Assembly: GCF_016429255.1 (NCBI RefSeq)
Contig: NZ_JAELUG010000026.1
Coordinates: 1 to 62,049, forward strand
Direction: 5' to 3'
Source of the DNA: Rhizobium sp. ASV8
GTDB taxonomy: Bacteria > Pseudomonadota > Alphaproteobacteria > Rhizobiales > Rhizobiaceae
DNA: 62,049 bases
Below the pieces are notes generated by a model. It was not told the DNA's origin, did not search any database, and was given only the letters and a program-made list of their open reading frames with translations. Both the position numbers and the translations under genes were made by a program. Shown piece after piece: positions 25,956-34,934 of this stretch. Each line of letters starts with the position of its first letter. Position 1 is the stretch's first letter.

Positions 25956-27520
25956 TGCGCGATCTCCTTCGATGTGCTGGCCATGGATTGATAGATTGCG
26001 TCTTCGGTCAGGCCGTCCGCCTTGTGCGCTGCCACGATGCGGCCCTGACGCATGACGAGAACCCGGTCACAATTCTGAAGCAACTCCGGAAGGTCGTCGC
26101 TAATGATGACAACACCCATGCCGTCATCGGCCAGACGCTGGATGATGCGGAAGATCGTGTCCTTTGATCCGACATCGACGCCCACGGTCGGCCCATGCAG
26201 GATGAGCAGCTTGGGATTGATCGTCAGCCAGCGACCGATCAAGACGCGCTGCTGATTGCCGCCGGAAAGCGACTGGACGGGGATGGTCACATCAGGGGCG
26301 ACGATCTGCAGATCGGCGACACTTTTCTCCGCGCGCTGGCGTGCTTTCCGAGAACTGATCATGCCGAATGCATTGCGTAGGCGGCCGAGGATCGGCAGCG
26401 TGATGTTGTCCTGTATCGGCTTCTCCAGAAACAGCCCTTCGGTGAGCCTGTCTTCGGGGACATAACCGATGCCATGTTGAATCGCCTCAGCAGCCGATCG
26501 CGGCGAAATTTCCTCGCCATTCAGGCGTATCACGCCGCTCATCGCTGGCCTGACCCCGGCAAGCGCGAGCGCAAGTTCGTTGCGGCCGGAGTCGAGCAGC
26601 CCGGTGATACCGAGTATCTCGCCTTTTCTCAAACTGAGCGAAATGTCGTGAAAGGCATGGCCGCCATCGAGCTTCTCGACTTCGAGCATAACCTCCCCGA
26701 GCTTCGGATCGGTACGATATCTCGTCTCGCTAATCTCCCGGCCCGTCATCCAGCGACTGAATTCCGCCTTGCTGTGATTGGCGACATCGAGTTCGGTCAC
26801 CTTCAAGCCGTCGCGCATGATGATTGCCCGGCCGCCCAGCGATTTGCACTCGTCAAGCTTGTGTGTGACGAACAGCACGGCCACACCCTTGCTGCGCAGC
26901 CGCGCAACGACTGCAAGCAGGTTCTCGACCTCCTGGCGTGTAAGCGACGTCGTCGGCTCGTCCATAATGACCAGCCGCGCCTCCGAGGCAACGGTGCGGG
27001 CAATTGCGATCAACTGCCGCGTCGCAAGCGGCAAAGTGTCGGTTCGTCGGGTCAGAAAGGCGCGGTCGGTCGGCAGATGCACCTCGGCAAGAGCACGGCG
27101 TGCCGTCGCATGGAGCGCGGCGACATCCAGCCTGCGGGCCAGACGACCTGAGGCTTCGACAAGTTGCTCGGTAAACGCAACATTCTCGGCAACCGAGAGA
27201 TTGGGAAGAAGCGACAGATCCTGGTAAACCGTCTCGATGCCGGCGCGCAACGCGCCGATCGCCCCCAAATCGCCGGCTCGTTCTCCGGCCGGTTTGCCGT
27301 CGATGAGAATTTGGCCTTCGTCAGCAAGCTGCGCACCCGAAAGAATTTTGATGAGCGTGCTTTTGCCGCAGCCATTTTCACCCATCAGGTGATAGATCTG
27401 TCCAGCCTCGATGACGAGGCTAACCTCTTTCAGCGCCTTGACGCCGCCGAAGGATTTCTTGACGTTTCGAACCTCGAGAAACGGCGGCGGGGCGTTAGGC
27501 AGGGCATCGGTCGTGCTCAT
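25952..27520 (-). CDS. Sugar ABC transporter ATP-binding protein (RbsA/MglA type)
   Basis: The 522-residue protein has two ABC domains in tandem, as in all CUT2 ATPases. The first has Walker A GENGCGKSTLIK and Walker B LVIMDEPTTSLT. The second has the degenerate P-loop GLLDSGRNELA and the signature LSGGNQQRVLIGRWL. The first signature (LATRQLIAIARTVA) is degenerate, as is usual in the family. It energises uptake through the two permeases of this operon. Confidence 0.92.
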   Translation of the reverse strand: MSTTDALPNAPPPFLEVRNVKKSFGGVKALKEVSLVIEAGQIYHLMGENGCGKSTLIKILSGAQLADEGQILIDGKPAGERAGDLGAIGALRAGIETVYQDLSLLPNLSVAENVAFTEQLVEASGRLARRLDVAALHATARRALAEVHLPTDRAFLTRRTDTLPLATRQLIAIARTVASEARLVIMDEPTTSLTRQEVENLLAVVARLRSKGVAVLFVTHKLDECKSLGGRAIIMRDGLKVTELDVANHSKAEFSRWMTGREISETRYRTDPKLGEVMLEVEKLDGGHAFHDISLSLRKGEILGITGLLDSGRNELALALAGVRPAMSGVIRLNGEEISPRSAAEAIQHGIGYVPEDRLTEGLFLEKPIQDNITLPILGRLRNAFGMISSRKARQRAEKSVADLQIVAPDVTIPVQSLSGGNQQRVLIGRWLTINPKLLILHGPTVGVDVGSKDTIFRIIQRLADDGMGVVIISDDLPELLQNCDRVLVMRQGRIVAAHKADGLTEDAIYQSMASTSKEIAQ

Positions 27521-27613
27521 GGTGAATTCCTGAAGCTCTCAGGCCTTCTCTTCCGGAGGCGGTGGTGGTGCACACGCCCCCGGAAGACGGCCTGACGAGT
27601 TATGCTCTCTCTA

Positions 27614-28612
27614 TCAGAACGGGAACTTCTTGTAGTTGGACTTGTCGGCGTCTACCCAGGCCTGACCCTGAATGACGATCCCCTTGCCCGGTCCCTTGAT
27701 GACCGTCATCTTCTCATAGCCCGGCACGCCGAGGTTCGCGCCGTCCTTGATCTCCTCGCCCTTCAGGACCATGTCCGCGACCTTGTTCATGACGTAGCCG
27801 GCGTCCTTCGGATCCCAGAAGAAGATCTGATTGACGGCACCGCTTTCCAGATAAGGTCCGGTATCTTTCGGCAGGCCGAGACCGTAGACGCAGGTCTTGC
27901 CCTGCAGGCCGGCTTCCTCGACGGCGCGGCCGATACCGATGACGTCGATGGCGGACGACCCCTGGAATCCCTTGATGTCAGGGTACTTACGCAGGATTTC
28001 CTTGGCCTTTTCATAGGCGCGGTTGGCGTCGTTGAAGGACTCGTTCTTCGCTGAGACAAGCTCCATGCCCGGATATTTCTTCGCATTCTCGGCCGCCGCA
28101 TCGACCCACTGATTGTGGGTCAGGCTGCCAAGCGAACCGACAAACGTCGTCCACTTGCCCGATTTGCCCATGCATTCCGAGAGCTTCTCATTGATGCGCG
28201 CACCGAAAGCCTTGTTGTCGAAGGCTTCGATATCGACATCGGTGTTCACCAGGCTGTCACCCTCATGGGTGATGACCTTGATACCGCGCTGCGAGGCGCG
28301 CCGCAGAACGCCTTCCAATGCAGAGGGATCCATCGGGACGACTGCAATCGCGGAGACATTCTTTGCAACAAGGTCTTCGACGAGACGCGTCTGCTGGGCT
28401 GCATCAGCCTTGCCGGGGCCAATCTGGCTGGTGCTGACGCTGGCGTTGTCCTTGCCGTAATTATCGACACCTTCATTCATGCGAATGAACCAGTTTTCGC
28501 CGGTGACCTTGACCACCGTCACGATGGACGGTTTGTCCTTGGCAATTGCCACACCTGCGACAACTGCGACGGCCAGCATCGTGCCGGCTGCGAGTTTGGA
28601 AATTCTGCTCAT
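27614..28612 (-). CDS. Periplasmic sugar-binding protein (RbsB/RhaS/LsrB-like)
   Basis: The 332-residue product has a signal peptide (SKLAAGTMLAVAVVAGVAIA, cleavage near residue 24) and the two-lobed type I periplasmic fold. Landmarks are WFIRMNEGVDNYGKD, AIAVVPMDPSALEGVLRRA and GIKVITHEGDS. It resembles the rhamnose RhaS and AI-2 LsrB subfamily more than ribose RbsB. AGGAGG lies upstream of the ATG. Which of the two ligand classes it binds cannot be decided from sequence alone. Confidence 0.88.
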   Translation of the reverse strand: MSRISKLAAGTMLAVAVVAGVAIAKDKPSIVTVVKVTGENWFIRMNEGVDNYGKDNASVSTSQIGPGKADAAQQTRLVEDLVAKNVSAIAVVPMDPSALEGVLRRASQRGIKVITHEGDSLVNTDVDIEAFDNKAFGARINEKLSECMGKSGKWTTFVGSLGSLTHNQWVDAAAENAKKYPGMELVSAKNESFNDANRAYEKAKEILRKYPDIKGFQGSSAIDVIGIGRAVEEAGLQGKTCVYGLGLPKDTGPYLESGAVNQIFFWDPKDAGYVMNKVADMVLKGEEIKDGANLGVPGYEKMTVIKGPGKGIVIQGQAWVDADKSNYKKFPF

Positions 28613-28704
28613 ATTTTTCCTCCTTTGATATAAGCAAATTGGTCTTTGGTGATTGCTCGGACCGAGCCGCTAAATCATCGGCTCTAGGTCGATATCGTGT
28701 GCCG

Positions 28705-29694
28705 CTATCGCCGTTTCGGCTGCAGCCAGTAGCCGAGATGGACCCGAGCCGACGCCAGCAAGGCCAACAGCAGGACACCCCAGGCAAGATCCCGAAAGAA
28801 ATTCGAAATATTCATGAAATTGAAGAGGCTCGAGAGGATCTGAAGCGCGGTTGCAGCAAAGAGCACACAGATTACCTTTCCGTATCCACCTTCCGGCTTC
28901 ACTCCGCCAAGCACCGCAATCAGAATGGCAATCAGAACGTATGAACCACCGTAATCCCACTTCACAGACGAATTACGTGCGGCAATGATGATGCCTGCGA
29001 CGGAGGCGAGCACACCGCACAGCGTATAGGTGACAAGCAGCATGCGCTTTTCATTGATGCCCCCGTAACGCGCAGCCTTTGCATTGCTGCCGAGCAGCAT
29101 CAGCTTCACGCCGAATGGCGTATACTTCAGAAGGAATGCCAACACCGCCGCGATTGCAAGAAACAAGGCAAAGCACATCGGTATTCCAAGAATGGGCATA
29201 TTGCCGAAGTCATCGAGCGGCTCGATATAGCCCATGCTGACAGCCGAGCCATTTGTCAGGAAAACTGCAATACCGGTGAACAGAAGCTGCGTACCTAATG
29301 TTGCAATCAGAGGAGTCAGTCGCGCATAAGCAATCACGATGCCATTCACCAAGCCGCCTATCAAACCGACCGCAAGAGCGAGACCGGCGAAAACCCAAGC
29401 AAACAGAAGCGGGCTATCGGCAACAGGAATGATTTGGCGCGTTATCAGAAACGCAATGATGCCTGCGAGATTCGCCAGAGCAATACCGGACAGATCGATG
29501 CCGCCGTTGCCGGAAATCATGGCCAGCATGACACCCAAGGCCAGCAGGCCCAACTCAGGCACCTGCGATGCCATGGACTGCAGGTTATAGCTATCCAAGA
29601 AAGTCGCACCGGCCAGCAGACCACCGGCAACCAGAACAACACAGTTTATCAACGCCAAAAAGAGCGTCTGTCGATCCAGCCTAAATGGCGACAC
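28705..29694 (-). CDS. Ribose/AI-2-type ABC transporter permease (LsrC/RhaP-like)
   Basis: The 329-residue, strongly hydrophobic protein has the CUT2 permease motif MISGNGGIDLSGIALANLAG and the later LGGVKPEGGYGKVICVLFA. I chose the GTG at 29694 because GGGAGGGAAAGAC places a strong ribosome site before it; an upstream GTG at 29709 would put that site inside the gene. It is the first gene of an operon running permease, binding protein, ATPase, permease, kinase. The two permeases are at opposite ends of the transporter block, as in AI-2 and rhamnose systems. Confidence 0.87.
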   Translation of the reverse strand: MSPFRLDRQTLFLALINCVVLVAGGLLAGATFLDSYNLQSMASQVPELGLLALGVMLAMISGNGGIDLSGIALANLAGIIAFLITRQIIPVADSPLLFAWVFAGLALAVGLIGGLVNGIVIAYARLTPLIATLGTQLLFTGIAVFLTNGSAVSMGYIEPLDDFGNMPILGIPMCFALFLAIAAVLAFLLKYTPFGVKLMLLGSNAKAARYGGINEKRMLLVTYTLCGVLASVAGIIIAARNSSVKWDYGGSYVLIAILIAVLGGVKPEGGYGKVICVLFAATALQILSSLFNFMNISNFFRDLAWGVLLLALLASARVHLGYWLQPKRR

Positions 29695-29783
29695 GTCTTT
29701 CCCTCCCACTTATGAGATGCTTCAGCGCCTCAAACAGGTCAGCCGCCCCCGCGGCAGGCCGGCAATTTGATTATTGCCAGCAA

Positions 29784-29820
29784 TGATTGACATTTGTCAG
29801 AATGAATTGTCGCTTGTCAA
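29784..29820. promoter_or_regulatory. Predicted SorC-family operators upstream of the importer operon
   Basis: TGATTGACATTTGTCA (29784-29799) contains the palindrome TGACATTTGTCA, and the related ATTGTCGCTTGTCAA follows at 29806-29820. The first ten bases are identical to the site at 22797 in front of the aldolase/regulator pair. Confidence 0.55.
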
Positions 29821-30119
29821 TATGTTTCACACAACGGTCATGAAAACTTTGCGGGCCCACGTTGATCGACGCCCTCCCCAATGCGCTACGGCATGGGCAA
29901 ACATGCAGGGAACCGTGCCACGAAAGCCAGCTCGACCGGCATCTGCACCGACATTACCGCTTACAAGCTGAGACAGATCACCCACTCAATCCGGCAGAGT
30001 GCGCTGGAGAAGCGGCCCGGCAAGCCTCGGCCTTAACCAATTTTTAACGTTTAAATTGAAGCGCGACCGGTCCCAATGTAGGTAGAGCTTGATAAATCGT
30101 ATTTCTGCCGGATAGCCAA
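29821..30119. other. Intergenic stretch without a recognisable gene
   Basis: Between the SorC-type operators and the sterol-desaturase-like gene I see no supported reading frame. The last 120 bases are AT-rich and probably hold the promoter of the downstream gene. Confidence 0.5.
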
Positions 30120-30998
30120 TTGAATACTGATACAATAGCTCACATTCTGGCTTTTACCGAAGAATACGCGGGGAAAATTCTTCCTGTCGCGCTGACATTG
30201 CTTGCCGCGGAATTTATTTTCCCAAAATCCAAATATACAGTCATGTCCCATATCCGCGGCGCCGTTTTCTGCGCCACCAACATCGTCATAACGAAAGTCA
30301 GCCTGACGCTTTTCTACAGGCTATGGGAAGAAATCGGCGTTAGCCCGCTATTGCGCATCGACCTCAGATTTCTATCGGAGTTTTCCGATTTCTGGATGCT
30401 GCAGGCCCTTGGCGGGGTCGTTGCGTCCTTGATCGTGCTGCAGGTCAGCGAGTTCTTCTATTACTGGTTTCATCGGCTTCAACACAGCAACAGGTTCTTC
30501 TGGCGTTTTCACGCCGAGCACCATTCGCTGGAAGAGATGAGCGCCTTCAATAGCAATCATCACTTCAGCGAGGAGATATTCCGGATTCCCTTCCTGATCG
30601 TCCCTGTCTCATTGCTGTTCAGCTTTGAACAGGGATATGTCCCGTGGATCTGGGTTTTCCTCGTTCGCTGGCAGGGCTATTTCGAGCACAGTTCAACCCG
30701 TCTCCACCTCGGCTGGATGCGCTATCTGTTTCCCGACAACCGCTTTCACCGCATCCATCATTCGGTGGAGCGGCGGCACTTCAACAGGAATTTCGGCAGC
30801 GGGTCTGCGATCTGGGATATATTGTTCGGCACGGCATATTACCCCAAGGCCGACGAGTGGCCTGATGTCGGCCTGCCAAACATCCGCGAGCCGCGGAATT
30901 TCAGGGAATTTCTGCTCCGGCCGTTCCGGAGCAGAAAGATACAGCTTCATCCGACGCCGACAGCAGAAGACGTGAGCTTCAATCCTGCCGGCGAATAA
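30120..30998 (+). CDS. Sterol desaturase/fatty acid hydroxylase superfamily membrane protein
   Basis: The 292-residue product has four or five TM segments and the three histidine boxes of the di-iron superfamily: HRLQH, HAEHH and HRIHHS. These non-haem enzymes hydroxylate or desaturate lipids, sterols or carotenoids in the membrane. The frame opens with TTG at 30120, and the next in-frame ATG lies well inside the first TM region, so TTG is the likely start. It stands alone between an importer operon and a convergent phosphonate operon. Its lipid substrate is unknown. Confidence 0.85.
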   Translation: MNTDTIAHILAFTEEYAGKILPVALTLLAAEFIFPKSKYTVMSHIRGAVFCATNIVITKVSLTLFYRLWEEIGVSPLLRIDLRFLSEFSDFWMLQALGGVVASLIVLQVSEFFYYWFHRLQHSNRFFWRFHAEHHSLEEMSAFNSNHHFSEEIFRIPFLIVPVSLLFSFEQGYVPWIWVFLVRWQGYFEHSSTRLHLGWMRYLFPDNRFHRIHHSVERRHFNRNFGSGSAIWDILFGTAYYPKADEWPDVGLPNIREPRNFREFLLRPFRSRKIQLHPTPTAEDVSFNPAGE

Positions 30999-31053
30999 TC
31001 ACCATCCAACGTCGTTCGGAAGCATCACAGCCGGAAAGCGAATGCGGATGCGA

Positions 31054-31857
31054 TCAGGGATGTTCCCCGGCGGCCATCCGGCGCTCGATATCATCGATCA
31101 CAGGCAACAGGTCGGCGACCGTATCGATGATGTAGTGAGCGCCGTGCTTCCTGAGTTCGCCGGATGCCCGCTCGCGAACCGCGGCAAGCGCCTCTGGCGC
31201 CATGGCGGAGACCTCGTCCGGCGTCAGGCCCGCTTCGTTGCCGCTCACGGCAACGCCGACCGTCCAGCAGCCAGCCGCAACGCCTTCGTCGATGCCGACG
31301 CCGGTGTCGTCGATCTTGACCACGGCGCTTGCAGGCCAGACATCGAGATCCAGAAAGCACTTATACATATTCATCGGCGTCGGCCGGCCGTGGGGCAGAT
31401 CACCGGCGCAGACGAGATTGTCAACCTCATAGCCCTGCTTCTTGGCAAGCGGCAGGACGCGCGCCATGATCGAGCGGGTATAACCTGTCGTCGAACCGAT
31501 CTTCATTCCGCGCTGGCGCAATGTGCCGACGATTTCGGTGGTGCCGGGCACCAGATCGGCGAATTTGTGCACAACCTCCTCGTTCATCGGAACGAAGACT
31601 TCGTAGACGGCGTCAACATCTGCGGCCGCCGGCGCCTTGCCGTGACGTTCGGCCCATAGCTCGCGAATGCGCGGCTGCTTCAGCATCGCGTCGATATGGT
31701 CCCATTTCGGGCGGCCCATCGGTTCTCGCGCTTCCGCGATGGTGACCTCGATGCCAAAGCGGCTGAACGCCTCGACGAACACGCCCATCGGAGCAAAGGA
31801 GCCGAAATCGATGACGGTTCCCGCCCAGTCGAATACCACGGCTTTGAGTTGGCTCAT
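31054..31857 (-). CDS. phnX: Phosphonoacetaldehyde hydrolase (phosphonatase)
   Basis: The 267-residue HAD-superfamily protein has nucleophile Asp10 in VVFDWAGT and the phosphonatase-specific Schiff-base lysine Lys51 in PMGRPKWDH. It also has TGYTRSIMARVLP and the acidic metal loop KIDDTGVGIDEG. It splits phosphonoacetaldehyde into acetaldehyde and phosphate. The lysine separates it from the PhnX-like phosphatases that lack it. ATG 31857 overlaps the stop of the FAD oxidase gene (ATGA), with GGGAGA upstream. The oxidase would make its substrate from 2-aminoethylphosphonate or a relative. Confidence 0.93.
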   Translation of the reverse strand: MSQLKAVVFDWAGTVIDFGSFAPMGVFVEAFSRFGIEVTIAEAREPMGRPKWDHIDAMLKQPRIRELWAERHGKAPAAADVDAVYEVFVPMNEEVVHKFADLVPGTTEIVGTLRQRGMKIGSTTGYTRSIMARVLPLAKKQGYEVDNLVCAGDLPHGRPTPMNMYKCFLDLDVWPASAVVKIDDTGVGIDEGVAAGCWTVGVAVSGNEAGLTPDEVSAMAPEALAAVRERASGELRKHGAHYIIDTVADLLPVIDDIERRMAAGEHP

Positions 31858-33008
31858 TGGTCTGTCTCCCATGAACGCGATGTTGAACTGTAGAGATCGT
31901 CGATGACCTGTTCGCCGAGCGCGAAACCGGTCGAAGCGCCGGTTCCGCCCGTCACCATGACTAGGCGGATATGATCGGCCGGGCGCTCCACGAGCACCGT
32001 CCGCTCCCTGGAAGAGGCATAGGTACCGATCCAGCGATTGACGACGTGACGCTCCGGAAGGTCGAACACGCGGTCGAATTCATCGAGAATGAGTTGATCG
32101 AACCGGTCGCTGGCAAACGGTTGCTGCGCGTTGCCATAGACGTGACTGTCGCCGACAACGAGTGAACCATCGGCCGATTGAACAGCAATCAGGTGGATAC
32201 CGGCGGCGCGGCTCTCTGCCTCTTCGATATCAAGCCGCCTTCCAACAGCTTCCGCTTCCGGCAGGGCCGCAAAGCCTTCATAGCGCGCAAGGCTCATGTC
32301 CGACATGACGGCGGCGCCGAACCGGCTCGGCCGGCCGGGCGAAACGCGCAGCATCTGCAGCGTGCAGATCGTCAGCTCATGTTTGCCGATGACATCCGGG
32401 AAGAGCGTGGAAAAATCATCGCCGGGGCACACGACAACCGCATCCGCCTCGATTGGCCCGTGGCTTGTCTCGATCCGCGTTCCGTCGATTGAGCGAACGG
32501 CGGTATTCCAACGGAAGTCCACCTTGTGCCTGGCTTCGAGCCACGCGGCCAGTTTTGGCAGCGCTTGGGAAGATTCGACGCGCAGTTCATGTGGGCTGTA
32601 AAGGGTCGACTGGACGTCCTCAAGGCGCAGGCTCGGCACGATCTCGCCCGCCTCGGCTTTCGTTACGAGGCGGCACCTCTCTCCCATCGGGGTTTCGAGA
32701 AAGGCTTCAACCACGGCGGCGGCTTCCGGGCGACGTGCCGGCATGACCAGACCACGATGCACGACGGCGATGCCGGCCTCATCAACGATTTCAGCCCAAA
32801 TGTCGCGAGCACGCATGGCGCGCTCCCAATGGGCGCCTGCTTTCTGTCCGGAAACGGTCACAAAGCCGAAATTGCGGATGGAGGCGCCCACGGCCCTCGC
32901 ATTGCGCTCGATGACGACGACCTTCTTGCCCTGCCGCACCGCAGCCAGCGCGGCGCCAACGCCCACGATGCCGGCGCCGACCACCGCGAGATCATATCCA
33001 ACCGCCAT
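31854..33008 (-). CDS. Phosphonate-associated FAD-dependent amine oxidoreductase (DAAO fold, TIGR03364-like)
   Basis: The 384-residue protein has the N-terminal FAD motif VVGAGIVGVGAALAA followed by VVIERNARAVGASIRNFG, and a C-terminal FAD loop VTGGTGASTGFALGE. This DAAO-like clade occurs beside phosphonatase genes and is thought to oxidise an aminophosphonate to its aldehyde. Here it takes the place of the PhnW transaminase, which is absent. Its stop overlaps phnX, so enzyme and hydrolase are co-translated. The exact amine (AEP, an N-methyl AEP or a hydroxylated form) cannot be told from sequence. Confidence 0.85.
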   Translation of the reverse strand: MAVGYDLAVVGAGIVGVGAALAAVRQGKKVVVIERNARAVGASIRNFGFVTVSGQKAGAHWERAMRARDIWAEIVDEAGIAVVHRGLVMPARRPEAAAVVEAFLETPMGERCRLVTKAEAGEIVPSLRLEDVQSTLYSPHELRVESSQALPKLAAWLEARHKVDFRWNTAVRSIDGTRIETSHGPIEADAVVVCPGDDFSTLFPDVIGKHELTICTLQMLRVSPGRPSRFGAAVMSDMSLARYEGFAALPEAEAVGRRLDIEEAESRAAGIHLIAVQSADGSLVVGDSHVYGNAQQPFASDRFDQLILDEFDRVFDLPERHVVNRWIGTYASSRERTVLVERPADHIRLVMVTGGTGASTGFALGEQVIDDLYSSTSRSWETDQ

Positions 33009-33080
33009 TATTCTGCCCTTTCTCAGCCAGCCTCAGTTCCGGCTGCAGCTTATGGGGTGAATGATAGCGAAACCATATGA

Positions 33081-33124
33081 CAGAATTATAAATTCTGCAA
33101 AACTATATTCATATCCTATAGTTT
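33081..33124. promoter_or_regulatory. Two inverted repeats, probable LysR-type binding region
   Basis: The perfect 17-bp palindrome CAGAATTATAAATTCTG (33081-33097) is followed by AAACTATA (33100-33107) paired with TATAGTTT (33117-33124). The second has the dyad geometry expected for LysR-type sites. The region lies directly upstream of the FAD oxidase gene and downstream of the LysR gene. Confidence 0.55.
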
Positions 33125-33127
33125 GCA

Positions 33128-34030
33128 TCAATTGAACGGCAGGCTGCCGTCCATTTCGAGTGCATGGTCCTTCGCAACCTCGAAGAATGCCTGGATCGCC
33201 GCATGGTCACGGCATTCCGGCAGGGTGACGAGATAGTGGCCGATCGCCAGTTCGGGCTCGACGAGCGGAACGACGTCGATATGATCGTCGGGGCGGACTT
33301 CGCCTTCGATGGAGATTGCCAAACCGATACCGGCGGCAGCGGCGGCATAGGCCACATCGAGCGTCGCCACCTCGAGAACAGGCTTCAGCCTGACGCCCTC
33401 CTTGCTGGCGGCCTCTTCCAGCAACGTGCGCGTGCCGGAGGATTTGTTCCAGAGCACCATATCGCGGCCGTCGAGATCGGCGAGGGTCAATCGGCCCTTC
33501 TCCAGCATCGGATCTCCCTTGCGGCCGTAGATCGCCACGCGAGATTCGTGCAACAGCAGCGACGCGAAGCGGCTGTCCGGCGCCACCTGGGAGATCGTGG
33601 CGACATCAAGCTCGCCGCGCAGCACCGCGTCGGCAAGCTCCAACGATGGGCCGCCGCGTGTCGTCAGGCGCAGAGCCGGATATTGCCGTACGAACGCAGT
33701 CAGCACAGGCATTACGAGCCGATGCGCGCTGAAACCGATCGAGATCGTGCCGGTGTTCAGCGATGTCGTATCGGCAATGACGCGATCGACCTCCCCGAGG
33801 CACTTCAGCGTCACCCTGATCTTCGCGATCAGATCCAACGCCGACGGCGCGACGCTGACGTTGTGACCATCACGGATAAAGACGCGCGTGCGGCACAATT
33901 CCTCGAAGGATTGAATCTGAGTGGAGACCGAAGGCTGGCTGATCCCCAGATCCTCAGCCGCGCGCGAAAACTTTCCCGTGCGCGCCAGCGCCTCGACGGC
34001 CCTCATCTGCGCAAGCGTAACAGACGGCAT
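33128..34030 (-). CDS. LysR family transcriptional regulator of the aminophosphonate genes
   Basis: The 300-residue product has the N-terminal LysR winged helix (MRAVEALARTGKFSRAAEDLGISQPSVSTQIQ) and a periplasmic-binding-like effector domain. It sits between the importer genes and the oxidase/phnX pair, all on one strand. The inverted repeats immediately downstream of its stop suggest that it activates the oxidase-phnX unit. A phosphonate or its amine is the likely inducer; this is inferred from the neighbours. Confidence 0.88.
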   Translation of the reverse strand: MPSVTLAQMRAVEALARTGKFSRAAEDLGISQPSVSTQIQSFEELCRTRVFIRDGHNVSVAPSALDLIAKIRVTLKCLGEVDRVIADTTSLNTGTISIGFSAHRLVMPVLTAFVRQYPALRLTTRGGPSLELADAVLRGELDVATISQVAPDSRFASLLLHESRVAIYGRKGDPMLEKGRLTLADLDGRDMVLWNKSSGTRTLLEEAASKEGVRLKPVLEVATLDVAYAAAAAGIGLAISIEGEVRPDDHIDVVPLVEPELAIGHYLVTLPECRDHAAIQAFFEVAKDHALEMDGSLPFN

Positions 34031-34136
34031 TTGCGACGATCCTACCCTGAAATTGCAGCGTTACTCTTCAATAGGTCGCCGACCCCACCGTGGCAACTCG
34101 CTTCCATTGAACGTAAAACATGTCAGCGACGCGACA

Positions 34137-34934
34137 TCAGCGCAGCACAGACCTATTCGAGAGACGCGACAATCCCCAAAGCACGATCAGCGTCGCCGCG
34201 CCGAGGATCATCGTCAGCGTTGCGGCATCGAAGATGGCACCGCGATCCGAAAGCGCGAAGATATTGACCGGCAGGGTGACCCAACCCGGAGGATAGATCA
34301 TGACCGTTGCGCCCAGTTCGCCCATCGACAGTGCAAAACTGAGGCTGAAAGCAGCGACAAGATAGGGCATCAACAATGGCAGCGTGATCCGCCGCAATCG
34401 ATAGAATGGACGGGCGCCCAGGCTCTCGGCGATCTGCTCGCATTCCACAGGCAGGCGCGCAAGGCCGGCCGAGACATTGCCGTAGGTGAATGCAGAGATG
34501 AGTACGAAATGCGCAATCAAGACGATCAACCGCGTTCCGTTCAACAGTAGCGGCGGCTGGCTGAAGGCAACCAGCAGGCCAAGGCCGATAGAGACCGATG
34601 GAACGGCGCTTGGCACAAAGAAGACGAGATCGAGGACGCGTTTGCGCAAAGGCTTCAATTTGCGCAAGGCCAACGCCGCCCAGGTGCCGCTGACAAGTGC
34701 GGCGACGCTGGCTATTGCGCCGGTGAGAATACTTGCCGTCAGACTATCAAAAGACTCGCTGCGAAAGGCATTGGCATAATGAACCAGCGTTAGATTGCGC
34801 GGAAGAATGTCATTCCATTGGCCACTGACGCTCGCCAGCGCGATCACCGCGATCGGCAGGCCGTAAATGATGACGAACAATGGAATGGCGACTGCCCAGA
34901 CCAGCAGCCGACCGGATTTAGACCAGACCAGCAC
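34137..34934 (-). CDS. phnV: Aminophosphonate ABC transporter permease, second (PhnV-like)
   Basis: The 265-residue permease has six TM segments and the EAA loop CEQIAESLGARPFYRLRRITLPLL. I chose the GTG at 34934, which overlaps the end of the preceding permease gene by 17 bases; the longer frame to 35120 lies inside that gene and is not membrane-like. With genes 34918, 35786 and 36928 it forms a spermidine/iron-type importer of the kind called PhnSTUV in AEP-degrading bacteria. The symbol is by context. Confidence 0.8.
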   Translation of the reverse strand: MLVWSKSGRLLVWAVAIPLFVIIYGLPIAVIALASVSGQWNDILPRNLTLVHYANAFRSESFDSLTASILTGAIASVAALVSGTWAALALRKLKPLRKRVLDLVFFVPSAVPSVSIGLGLLVAFSQPPLLLNGTRLIVLIAHFVLISAFTYGNVSAGLARLPVECEQIAESLGARPFYRLRRITLPLLMPYLVAAFSLSFALSMGELGATVMIYPPGWVTLPVNIFALSDRGAIFDAATLTMILGAATLIVLWGLSRLSNRSVLR

